The position numbers and the translations under genes are program-made. From NCBI RefSeq assembly GCF_050337105.1, contig NZ_JAKJSQ010000086.1:1-12971 (forward strand): a stretch of DNA of 12,971 nucleotides, read 5' to 3'. This DNA comes from Aliivibrio_A kagoshimensis (GTDB taxonomy: Bacteria > Pseudomonadota > Gammaproteobacteria > Enterobacterales > Vibrionaceae). Positions 1 to 6,543 of this stretch are shown here, piece by piece (within the stretch, counting starts at the first letter, position 1; each line of letters opens with the position of its first letter). The notes under the pieces were generated by a model. It was not told the origin of the DNA. It made no database searches and saw only the letters and a program-made list of their open reading frames with translations.

Positions 1-222
1 GCTCATACTTGTTTAATTTTGCTTGGAATACTGTCTGAAGCCCTTGGAATTCATAGGCGATTTCAAGCAAACACAATCAAGAATAGAAAGGTACTAAGTT
101 ACTTCACCTTGGGAAAACGGGTTTTCAAAAACATAAAAATCAAGATAACAATGTTATCTTGGCGAATAACAGTAAAAATGTTCTACCAAAAAATTAAAGT
201 GGCTCAAGAGCTTAGGATTTAA
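1..222 (+). CDS. IS4-family transposase, C-terminal fragment (5' end outside window)
   Basis: This frame has no stop from base 1 to the TAA at 220-222, giving 73 residues of a protein whose N-terminus is off the left edge. The segment GIHRRFQANTIKNRKVLSYF followed by LGKRVF resembles the 'FQANT-K-RRVLS-FLG' block found near the C-terminus of IS4-type DDE transposases, just past the catalytic YREK region. The catalytic residues would be upstream and cannot be checked. The tail is basic and ends in VAQELRI. A Met at position 19 starts an open stretch, but nothing marks it as a real start. The gene belongs to the IS that ends at 241. Whether the whole transposase is intact is unknown. Confidence 0.6.
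   Translation, partial: AHTCLILLGILSEALGIHRRFQANTIKNRKVLSYFTLGKRVFKNIKIKITMLSWRITVKMFYQKIKVAQELRI
141..161. repeat. Perfect 9-bp inverted repeat inside the IS end
   Basis: CAAGATAAC (141-149) and GTTATCTTG (153-161) are exact reverse complements separated by AAT. It lies inside the transposase C-terminal codons, about 80 bp from the IS tip. It could be a hairpin in the transposase mRNA, a protein-binding palindrome near the IS end, or chance. No function is claimed. Confidence 0.5.
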
Positions 223-228
223 TTTTGT

Positions 229-241
229 GGGGATCCTTCAG
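229..241. repeat. Putative right terminal inverted repeat of the IS
   Basis: GGGGATCCTTCAG, read inward from the tip as CTGAAGGATCCCC, matches the pattern of IS10-group tips. It sits 6 bp past the transposase stop and directly before the 18-bp repeat, which would be the flanking host sequence. If the family duplicates 9 bp on insertion, the duplicated target would be TGTCTGTCC (242-250). That can only be tested with sequence left of the window. Confidence 0.5.
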
Positions 242-259
242 TGTCTGTCCCATTAGGGT
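242..259. repeat. Copy A of an 18-bp repeat (TGTCTGTCCCATTAGGGT)
   Basis: This sequence is identical to 650-667 and in the same orientation. On the minus strand it reads ACCCTAATGGGACAGACA. It supplies the last codon (Pro) and the TAA stop (253-255) of the minus-strand transposase relic. Such repeats beside Y1 transposases are expected of REP-associated tyrosine transposases, which act on palindromic or conserved end sequences. The function here is inferred from position. The IS tip touches the copy on its left. Confidence 0.75.
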
Positions 260-648
260 TTGAATTTATGAATGGCGTGGGAGTATGATCTTACCTCTCC
301 CACGATACTAGCTCGGTTTTGCTCTAGTGTCGTACAGAGCTTTAGCCACTCTTTTTGTTCAAGGTTTAATTGTTGTAAAACGGGTGGGGCAGAGGCATCA
401 ATTGCACCGCGCTTGTTGGGTCTTATCTGTTTGCCACTCCAATCAACTAACTCAAGGTAATCATCGAGCCGAAAGGGAATGCCTTTAATCATCTCGTTAG
501 TTGGATTTCCAATAAATGGGTGCAAGCAAGGTGGAGTCAGTTGATTGGCCTTGAGAGCGGTCAGTCTCTCTTTCACTGAGGTGAAATCAGAGGTATCAAG
601 CGAGTCCGCCATGGTGGCTCGAATGGGGTTCAAATCAACATGCTTGAG
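253..648 (-). pseudogene. 5'-truncated Y1 (REP-associated, HUH) transposase, C-terminal relic
   Basis: On the minus strand the frame reads HLKHVDLNPIRATMADS and ends HKFKP at the TAA at 253-255. The 'YVDLNPIRA' block is a hallmark of Y1/IS200-like REP-associated transposases. The rest, including an LDDYLELVDW-type segment, a KRGAI motif and a Q/L/W-rich helix, resembles the ~100-residue C-terminal extension of the ~320-residue Vibrio/Shewanella members. The HUH motif and catalytic Tyr are absent. Upstream, the frame enters the repeat array and meets a TAA at 661-663. About two thirds of the gene is therefore missing and the repeat sits at the break. A TTG at 631-633 could in principle start a 126-residue protein, but it lies inside a conserved motif and is unlikely. 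An inactive remnant is the best reading. Confidence 0.72.
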
Positions 649-649
649 G

Positions 650-690
650 TGTCTGTCCCATTAGGGTCCCATTAGGGTTTCCATTAGGGT
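650..690. repeat. Copy B of the 18-bp repeat plus two degenerate CCATTAGGGT units
   Basis: TGTCTGTCCCATTAGGGT (650-667) is an exact copy of 242-259. It is followed by further CCATTAGGGT units at 669-678 and 681-690, so CCATTAGGGT occurs three times in 33 bp with 11-12 bp periodicity. The extra units lack the TGTCTGTC part. The array lies exactly where the 5' part of the transposase relic is missing. It could be the remnant of several nested insertions or of slippage. Confidence 0.75.
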
Positions 691-744
691 TTGTCGTAAA
701 ACCTGCGGATGAACAGCAAGCGATGGTGATTGTCAATTTCAAAT

Positions 745-793
745 CCCCTTAATAAAAAAGCCCGCGACAAAGGGGTTGTCTCGGGCTAAGGGG
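745..793 (-). terminator. Rho-independent terminator downstream of rsmF, inside a larger inverted repeat
   Basis: On the minus strand AGCCCG pairs with CGGGCT (782-787 with 759-764). After one mismatch GACAA pairs with TTGTC around a 5-base loop, and the run TTTTTTATT follows. This is a good intrinsic terminator about 125 bases past the rsmF stop. Outside it, CCCCTTA and TAAGGGG (787-793 and 745-751) also pair, bulging out the T-run and giving a second, competing or extended stem. Just upstream on the same strand GCTCT (809-813) and AGAGC (796-800) form another hairpin. The interval 691-917 holds no gene I can support. Confidence 0.75.
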
Positions 794-917
794 AAGCTCT
801 GTTGATCGAGAGCATCAAAATGTCTGTACGTTTTTATCCTAGTTGAGCCGGGTTGAATGTCTAGTTCAAAAGTGAGACATGCTGCCAATCCTAGAGAGAT
901 TGTGTGACTTTGCTCGT

Positions 918-2345
918 TTATTGCTCAAATAAGTTACTGTCTTTCACCAGCTCTCTTGGGTAGCCATTTTTAATTCGGTTGCCGACCCACTTCCCTAAAC
1001 CGATAATGTCCCCGTTATAGCTGACAATCACCTCTCCTTTGCCTACCACATCCGGTCTGATGTCGCGGCACATATACCACTCTTTAGCCATCTCGCTGTT
1101 TATCTCGACCGAGTTGCATTGCGCTGAATCGGCTAAGGCGATGATCGCTTCATGTTGCCATTTAAAGCCTTTTTTATGCTGCTCTGCGAGTTTTAGGCCG
1201 ATACGTTGAAAGCGGATCTCTTTGAGTAGCGGTTCAATCGCTTCAGGGAATAGCCACACTTCGCTATCACGTAGCCAGATGTTATGTTTATCGGGTATCT
1301 CAAGTTGAAGAGAGAGGGTAAGAGCATCACTGACTTGCTGAAACTCTTTGTCTGTTGCTTTGGTGAACGGGAATTTACCCATTTTTTTCTTCACCGATAA
1401 CTTATCGACACTGCTTAGTTTTTTGATTTTGGCGACAAAGAAGCCTTCGCAATCAAAAATTTGTGGAAAGATGTGTAAAAAACCCTCTTCCGTACAAGCT
1501 TTTTCGGCCCCTTCAAAGAGATCATGCAGTGGCTCAAACTCGACGGCATCACCAAAGGTCTCTTTTAAGTGATGGCAGATATCTTGATTCTCTTGATGGC
1601 TTAAGGTGCAGGTAGAGTAGACGAGGCTGCCACCTGGCTTTAACGCATGAAAAGCACTTTCGATTAACTCTCTTTGGGTGGAACCGATCGCTTCAATCGC
1701 GCCTAAGCTCCAGTTTTTCATCGCATCGGGGTCTTTACGTATCGTACCTTCACCTGAACAAGGCGCATCCAGCAGAATCGAATCAAAGGTTTCAGGTAAC
1801 CAGCCGCCAAAAACGCGTCCATCGAAGTGAGTCAGTGCCACATTGCGTACACCACAACGTTTAATGTTGGCACTCAGCACTTTAATACGACTTGCAGAGT
1901 ATTCATTGGCGACTAATAGACCTTGGTTAGACATCTCTGCACTGAGCTGCGTGGTTTTTGAACCAGGCGCAGAGGCAACATCCAGAACGAGACCACGCTG
2001 TTGGTTGTTGGTCATTAGGGCAGTCACGGGCATCATTGAGCTCGCTTCTTGAATGTAGAATAGCCCAGCAAGGTGTTCAGAGGTATTACCTAATGGCGTA
2101 AGTTCTTGTTCGGGGCGTTGTAACCAAAATCCCGTATCACACCAAGGCACTGGAGTTAATTGCCAGCCTTTTGCTTCAACGCGTTGTGTAAAATCAGAGA
2201 CGGAAATTTTCAACGTATTCACTCGAATACTACGGCGCAGAGGGCGAGAACATGCGGCAATGAAGTCATCAATATTTAGGTGACTGGGAAGAATGCCAGC
2301 GATATGTTTTACAAATGGTTCGGGTAGGGAGATGGTTTTGCTCAC
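918..2345 (-). CDS. rsmF: 16S rRNA (cytosine-C5) methyltransferase RsmF
   Basis: RsmF (YebU) makes m5C1407 in 16S rRNA of the 30S subunit, using S-adenosylmethionine. The protein aligns throughout with E. coli RsmF as I recall it. Residues 1-110 contain SRPLRRSIRVNTLKIS and LFYIQEASSMMP. The SAM loop is LDVASAPGSKT (121-131), motif IV is DAPCSGEG (193-200, Cys196), and motif VI is YSTCTL with the expected nucleophile Cys246. The C-terminal third is the PUA-like RNA-binding part, ending YPRELVKD. The chosen start is GTG at 2343-2345 (475 residues; E. coli 479), where homology begins. AGAGA 8 bases upstream is a weak ribosome site. An in-frame TTG at 2415-2417 would add 24 residues unlike the family and lies in the letB terminator hairpin, so it is rejected. 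The gene lies downstream of letB but is probably transcribed partly on its own. Confidence 0.95.
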   Translation of the reverse strand: MSKTISLPEPFVKHIAGILPSHLNIDDFIAACSRPLRRSIRVNTLKISVSDFTQRVEAKGWQLTPVPWCDTGFWLQRPEQELTPLGNTSEHLAGLFYIQEASSMMPVTALMTNNQQRGLVLDVASAPGSKTTQLSAEMSNQGLLVANEYSASRIKVLSANIKRCGVRNVALTHFDGRVFGGWLPETFDSILLDAPCSGEGTIRKDPDAMKNWSLGAIEAIGSTQRELIESAFHALKPGGSLVYSTCTLSHQENQDICHHLKETFGDAVEFEPLHDLFEGAEKACTEEGFLHIFPQIFDCEGFFVAKIKKLSSVDKLSVKKKMGKFPFTKATDKEFQQVSDALTLSLQLEIPDKHNIWLRDSEVWLFPEAIEPLLKEIRFQRIGLKLAEQHKKGFKWQHEAIIALADSAQCNSVEINSEMAKEWYMCRDIRPDVVGKGEVIVSYNGDIIGLGKWVGNRIKNGYPRELVKDSNLFEQ

Positions 2346-2404
2346 GCGAGTAGTCTCTGAAGTTCTTAATGGCAGAGAGTGTAACCTAATCCATGTTAAA
2401 TAAT

Positions 2405-2436
2405 AAAAAAAATGCAACGATTAGGCTGCATTTTTT
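2405..2436 (-). terminator. Terminator-like hairpin between letB and rsmF
   Basis: AAAAAATGCA (2407-2416) and TGCATTTTTT (2427-2436) are perfect reverse complements with a 10-base loop. On the minus strand the stem is followed by an uninterrupted T-run of eight, about 27 bases after the letB stop. The GC content of the stem is low, so read-through into rsmF is likely. The T-run on the other strand also makes it potentially bidirectional. Confidence 0.55.
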
Positions 2437-2462
2437 ATTGGTTATTTATTTTGGTCGCTTTA

Positions 2463-5102
2463 TTAATTTCGTTGCGGATTAGGGATGGCGGTTTGCCACG
2501 CCTTCCACTCAGGCAGAGCTTTAGGGTGTAGTAGGAAGTTTTTCCCCGCTTTTGCCATAGACTGAAGCGCAACCTCTTCCGGAGTAGAGAAAGCAATCCC
2601 GCCTCTTACTATGCTATCTACCGTACCGGTATGGATGGTTGCTCCGGTAAGACCGATAGCAACATCAAGGCCAGATGCATTCCAGAATAGGGTATTTTCA
2701 CGAATAAGATAGGCAAACTTATCTTCAATATTGATGTCGATTAATACACGATCAGACAGACTGCCTAATTCAATGTTAGTCACACGACCCACTTGGATAT
2801 CTCGATAGAGAATAGGGGTACCGACATTGACAGAGTCACGTTTCACACTCTCTAGGGTGAAGGCCGTGCTATTTACTGCTACTGGTTCTTGGTTTAATGC
2901 GAACGAAGTTACCCTGTCACCATTTCCGGGTTCAACGCGAATGTAGTTAACCAGCAGTGCGTCCAGATCTTTAGTTTCCATTAGCGATATCGTTGGCTCA
3001 ACAACCCAAAAGTGACTGTTGGCTTTCACGATATCGTTAGCAAATGCTGGGTAGATTCTACTCTGGTATTCAATGATGCCTGTGCTGAAGTTGGGATTAA
3101 GTTTGGTCACTTCCCCGATCACGACACCTTTGTATTTGATCTTCGTCCCTTGGGAGACAGAGATACTCTCATCAGAACGTAAGCTAATTAATGCACCGAA
3201 CTGTTGAGCGTCTTTCAGTGATGAGTAAAGCTTCCATTTTGAGCCTACTTTGTTTTCAACCCCTTCAACTTTATCGAACGAGATCCCGCCTTTTACTAAA
3301 TTAAGCAGTGGGGCGGCTTGAATACTCACACCATCAAGTCCCGCTTCAATGCTCACTCCAGAGTGATTCCAAAAAACAGAATCTTTAGTAATCAAGTGGG
3401 CATAACGGTTCTCAATCACCGCTTTTACAACCATGCCCTCTTTGCCAAGGGTGTAGCTCGCCACTTTACCAACCTGTAAATTGCGATACAAAATAGGGCT
3501 GCCTTTACTTACCGGTGGCATCTCTTTGGCAACAAGGTTAATGGTGGTGCTGCCTGATGCATTAAAATCGGCAAGTTCAGCTAATGCACTGCTCTTAAAG
3601 AGTGTGTATTGTTTTAGCGGTTTTAGCGATCCACGGCTGCTGAAACTGATGGAGCCAGAAAGCAACTGGCTCGCCGGTGGGATTGAAACGCTGACGCCGT
3701 CATCGGTAAATTCAGCCGTGGCACTGCCAGTGACGTAGAAACGGTTTCGGCTTTTGATTAAGTTTTTGTACTCAGCGTGAATGATAATATCAAAAATGAC
3801 TTTTTCGTTAAGCAACTGAACATCGGTAATGGTGCCAACCGCAATGCCTTTATATAATACGTCTGTATCCGCGCTTAAACCGTAAGACGAATCGGCAGTC
3901 AACGAGAATTGAATGGAATCCGGTTTCTCTTTCACCAATTCATGTTTACGTATCGCGGTAAAGCGACGCGTCTTTTCACCTTCACTTGGTACGATGGTTA
4001 AATAGTTGCCACGTACCAAGTTGCCAATGTTCTCAATACCGGAGAGGGCAACTTTCGCCTCTTCAAGCACAAAGCGAGCACCGGTATTTAAAAAATCGCT
4101 GAAGCTGGGTTGTATCGTGGCATCAGCAATTATTTCTGTGCGGTCTTCGCTTAAATGCAGGTTATTAATCTGACCAATCTCAAGCCCTCTGTACATAATT
4201 GGTGAGCCATTTGGACTGACTTCACTGTGATCAGGAAGGGCAATTTTAATCGATATACCGCGGCCGGCGGTTTTGATGTCTGAATAGAGCTTAAATTCCT
4301 GTTTGTTTTCAACCAACTGCCCATCGTCTGGGGAGTCCACCGCGATCCCACCACTGAGCAGTGCAGGAATACCTTCAAATTGAATGTCTAACCCATTGAA
4401 ACCAAGGTTTGCCGCCATACCGCTGACATTCCAAAAGCGACTGTTGGTGGTGATCAGGTGGGCGTATTTATCACTGATTAGCGCATGGATTTTTACCGAA
4501 TCGGACTCATTGTCTAGTTGAAATTTGTACACTTCACCAATAGGTATTTTCTTGTAAAAGATCTGAGTACCTACTGAGACTGAACTTAAATCGTCAGAAT
4601 TTAAGATAACCGCCAATCCGCTGGTGCTTGGGCGCTCGGATGGGGGGCTATCTAAAGCGGTAAACTCTGTCCGCTTCACTCCAGTACCGGGTTGAATGGC
4701 AATATAGTTACCCGAGACCAGAGCGTCTAACCCCGAAATACCGCTGAAAGAGGCTTGAGGTTTAACCAACCAGAAACTGGTGCTGCTTTTGAGAAGTTGA
4801 GAGGCTTCTGGATAGATGTCCACATCAACGAAAATACTTTTAAGATCTTTTGCCAAGGTGATATTTTTTACAATACCCACTTCAAGCCCTTGATAACGTA
4901 TGGTCGTTCTACCTTCAATGAGTCCTTGCGCATTACTAAACTCAATTTGAACCCGGTCGCCGACACCATTTAAGGCGTTGAATACCAACCAACACGCTAA
5001 AATAAGCGCCACCAAGGGTAAAAGCCACAATGGTGAAATCCCTCTGGCTTTCCTGATATTCGGGGTAGCAGGGGTATTATTGTGCAGTTTCTGATTGCTC
5101 AT
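2463..5102 (-). CDS. letB: LetB, seven-domain MCE protein of the envelope-spanning lipid tunnel
   Basis: LetB (YebT, PqiB-like) forms a stacked hexameric tunnel from the inner membrane toward the outer membrane and carries lipids between them. The protein has 879 residues against about 877 in E. coli. A short cytoplasmic tail is followed by one membrane helix (about 23-42). Seven MCE domains follow at roughly 50-142, 163-257, 283-376, 397-490, 520-612, 637-730 and 747-840. Each has the pattern 'G(T/S)-I-Y+-+-VG-V/I' and a central hydrophobic segment that should form the pore-lining loop. Domains 1, 3 and 6 end in a NYI/L-I/V-P-G type strand. Domains 2, 4, 5 and 7 end in a (S/K/R)G(G/S)I type strand. 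The ATG at 5100-5102 lies inside the end of letA (26-bp overlap), with GGGAAA upstream as a weak ribosome site. The pair is an operon and probably translationally coupled. Confidence 0.95.
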   Translation of the reverse strand: MSNQKLHNNTPATPNIRKARGISPLWLLPLVALILACWLVFNALNGVGDRVQIEFSNAQGLIEGRTTIRYQGLEVGIVKNITLAKDLKSIFVDVDIYPEASQLLKSSTSFWLVKPQASFSGISGLDALVSGNYIAIQPGTGVKRTEFTALDSPPSERPSTSGLAVILNSDDLSSVSVGTQIFYKKIPIGEVYKFQLDNESDSVKIHALISDKYAHLITTNSRFWNVSGMAANLGFNGLDIQFEGIPALLSGGIAVDSPDDGQLVENKQEFKLYSDIKTAGRGISIKIALPDHSEVSPNGSPIMYRGLEIGQINNLHLSEDRTEIIADATIQPSFSDFLNTGARFVLEEAKVALSGIENIGNLVRGNYLTIVPSEGEKTRRFTAIRKHELVKEKPDSIQFSLTADSSYGLSADTDVLYKGIAVGTITDVQLLNEKVIFDIIIHAEYKNLIKSRNRFYVTGSATAEFTDDGVSVSIPPASQLLSGSISFSSRGSLKPLKQYTLFKSSALAELADFNASGSTTINLVAKEMPPVSKGSPILYRNLQVGKVASYTLGKEGMVVKAVIENRYAHLITKDSVFWNHSGVSIEAGLDGVSIQAAPLLNLVKGGISFDKVEGVENKVGSKWKLYSSLKDAQQFGALISLRSDESISVSQGTKIKYKGVVIGEVTKLNPNFSTGIIEYQSRIYPAFANDIVKANSHFWVVEPTISLMETKDLDALLVNYIRVEPGNGDRVTSFALNQEPVAVNSTAFTLESVKRDSVNVGTPILYRDIQVGRVTNIELGSLSDRVLIDINIEDKFAYLIRENTLFWNASGLDVAIGLTGATIHTGTVDSIVRGGIAFSTPEEVALQSMAKAGKNFLLHPKALPEWKAWQTAIPNPQRN

Positions 5103-6318
5103 AGTTTTCCCAAATTAAACGCGAATCCAAACTCTCAGTGGCTAACATCGTTAACACCACAACCAGTGCAAATGCAATAGCGCCAGAGCCAGGTGTAAAG
5201 TCAAGAATCTGACCTCTATCAATTAAAGTCATCATGATTGAAATAACAAAAAGGTCCATGACTGACCATTTACCAATCCATTTCACTGCAGAGAAGATAA
5301 ACATACGTTGTTTATGATAAATACTGCGTTTGAACTGAATACAAAGAAGGATGTAACCTAAACCCAGTATCTTTGTCATTGGAACAATAATACTGGCAAT
5401 AAATATGATGGCCGCGATACCACTCATATCATCTCTAATTAAAGAGACAACACCTGAAAAAATAGTGTCCTCAACCCGTTTACCATTATTGAAGAAAATG
5501 GAAATTGCAAAGAAATTCGCGGGGAACATACAGATGGTTGCGGCAATTAAACAGGCCCATGTTTTCTGAATCGAGTGTCTTTTACGCTGCTCAAGTTTGG
5601 TATGGCAACGAACACAGTGACTGTTATGTGCTTGAGATAGGTGGCAGTGCAGACAGTGAATCTCGTTCAGCATATTTGCATCGGGAACCTTGGTCTGCCA
5701 ACGGTCCCAATATTGTCGAGTATGAAGGCGTGTTAGTAATAGAGATGTCACCAACTGCAAAAGGATAAGACCACTTAAGCCGACACCAATATAGATATCG
5801 GCCACATCTAACATTTTAATGGCTGAAATCGCTAATCCAACAAGGAAAACGTCAATCATTACCCAGCCTCTAAAATGCTCAATGCAGTACATCGAAGCTT
5901 TAAACAGGCTAAATTTATTGTATTTGGTTGCCCAATGCGCCGTTAGTACAGAACCACAAACCAGTAGTGGGGCGATTGAACTGCAAAAAAGAATTAACAA
6001 ACCAAGCAGAGGAAATCCGTCGGTCATCAAGGTGATGGTTCCGGATGGAAGGGTTGCTGGGATCATCACACCAAAAAGGTCAATGGTCATTAATGGGAAA
6101 AAATGAGAGGGAATAAACAGAAGCAGGGCGGCGACAGCAATGGCAAGATTACCATTAAGACTAACAGACTTTCCACGGTGCAGGGTTGTTTTGCACCTGG
6201 GGCAAGTTGCCACATAGCCACTATTCACTTCCGCTTGTTCTACGGTCAAATCACAACCATGACAACGTTGGCTAGGAGCTAAACTGGACATGTTCGATCG
6301 TGATAGTTTGGCTATCAT
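5077..6318 (-). CDS. letA: LetA, PqiA-family inner-membrane partner of LetB
   Basis: LetA (YebS) is the multi-spanning inner-membrane protein that works with LetB, presumably loading or extracting lipid at the base of the tunnel. The protein is 413 residues (E. coli 427). It has two PqiA-type halves, each starting with a cytoplasmic zinc ribbon: Cys19, 22, 39, 42 and Cys222, 225, 235, 238. Hydrophobic segments lie near 55-77, 102-128, 152-172, 176-197 in the first half and 253-275, 298-322, 348-366, 376-394 in the second. The repeated 'HFRGWVMIDVFLVG' and 'KWIGKWSVMDLFVIS' segments are the paired core motifs of the family. The start is uncertain: ATG at 6316-6318 or the internal ATG at residue 10 (6289-6291). 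Neither has a clear ribosome site, and the Cys motif follows both. A TGATAG/CTATCA hairpin (6301-6317) overlaps the first start. Confidence 0.93.
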   Translation of the reverse strand: MIAKLSRSNMSSLAPSQRCHGCDLTVEQAEVNSGYVATCPRCKTTLHRGKSVSLNGNLAIAVAALLLFIPSHFFPLMTIDLFGVMIPATLPSGTITLMTDGFPLLGLLILFCSSIAPLLVCGSVLTAHWATKYNKFSLFKASMYCIEHFRGWVMIDVFLVGLAISAIKMLDVADIYIGVGLSGLILLQLVTSLLLTRLHTRQYWDRWQTKVPDANMLNEIHCLHCHLSQAHNSHCVRCHTKLEQRKRHSIQKTWACLIAATICMFPANFFAISIFFNNGKRVEDTIFSGVVSLIRDDMSGIAAIIFIASIIVPMTKILGLGYILLCIQFKRSIYHKQRMFIFSAVKWIGKWSVMDLFVISIMMTLIDRGQILDFTPGSGAIAFALVVVLTMLATESLDSRLIWENYEQSETAQ

Positions 6319-6543
6319 TAGTTGATGTCTAAGTCAGTATTCAGGTTATGGGTCATCGCTCGCTATCATTTATCAGAGTAATCACATAAGGATTATGCCT
6401 TAATGAAGAAAAAAATAGTATAGGTCAGTAGTTATTCAAAGTGATTTTGTTTAAAAAAATCATAATGTTTCTTTCTTCAGTCATAATAAGATATCGTTAG
6501 AGGGTAAAATTATTGACCCGATAAATAACAACAGGAAAAGAGA
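6319..6543. promoter_or_regulatory. Divergent intergenic region between letA and msrC
   Basis: The 225-bp AT-rich spacer must hold promoters for letA (leftward) and msrC (rightward). On the minus strand the best -10 candidate is TATACT (plus-strand AGTATA, 6417-6422), but the hexamer at -35 spacing is poor. On the plus strand I see only weak candidates such as TAAAAT near 6505. A GCTATCATT motif occurs twice, at 6311-6319 (overlapping the letA start) and 6362-6370. I see no strong terminator or RNA gene. Confidence 0.35.

Larger units (their letters stand above)
1..241 (+). mobile_element. Right end of an IS4-family (IS10-like) insertion sequence, cut by the window edge
   Basis: The segment holds the 3' part of a transposase frame that is open at the left edge and stops at 220-222. 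Nineteen bases later comes the sequence GGGGATCCTTCAG (229-241). Read outward-in this is CTGAAGGATCCCC, close to the CTGANNGATCCCC-type ends I recall for IS10-group elements. A compact 3' end with the terminal repeat just after the transposase stop is typical of an IS. Immediately after position 241 the 18-bp TGTCTGTCCCATTAGGGT repeat begins, so the element seems to have inserted at or in a copy of that repeat. The left end and the target duplication lie outside the window. Family assignment is by recalled similarity and is moderately sure. Confidence 0.62.

Noticed and set aside
253..633. Intact 126-residue minus-strand gene starting at TTG
   Set aside because: The supposed start falls within the conserved VDLNPIRA block of Y1 transposases, so this is a remnant and not a complete small gene.
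650..690. CRISPR array or telomere-like repeat
   Set aside because: Only three short CCATTAGGGT units with 1-2 bp gaps and no spacer sequences; the match to TTAGGG telomere units is superficial.
691..917. tRNA or other stable RNA gene in the rsmF-repeat interval
   Set aside because: No cloverleaf with T-loop and anticodon arms could be fitted; only the terminator and one small hairpin are supportable.
1348..1572. Plus-strand open frame inside rsmF
   Set aside because: Antisense shadow of a well-conserved gene, with no ribosome site or recognisable protein.
2346..2417. N-terminal extension of RsmF from the TTG at 2415-2417
   Set aside because: The added residues do not resemble the family and the start lies inside the letB terminator hairpin; the GTG at 2343-2345 fits homologues.
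5505..6106. Plus-strand open frames inside letA
   Set aside because: Antisense to conserved membrane segments and zinc-ribbon codons; composition looks like a shadow frame.
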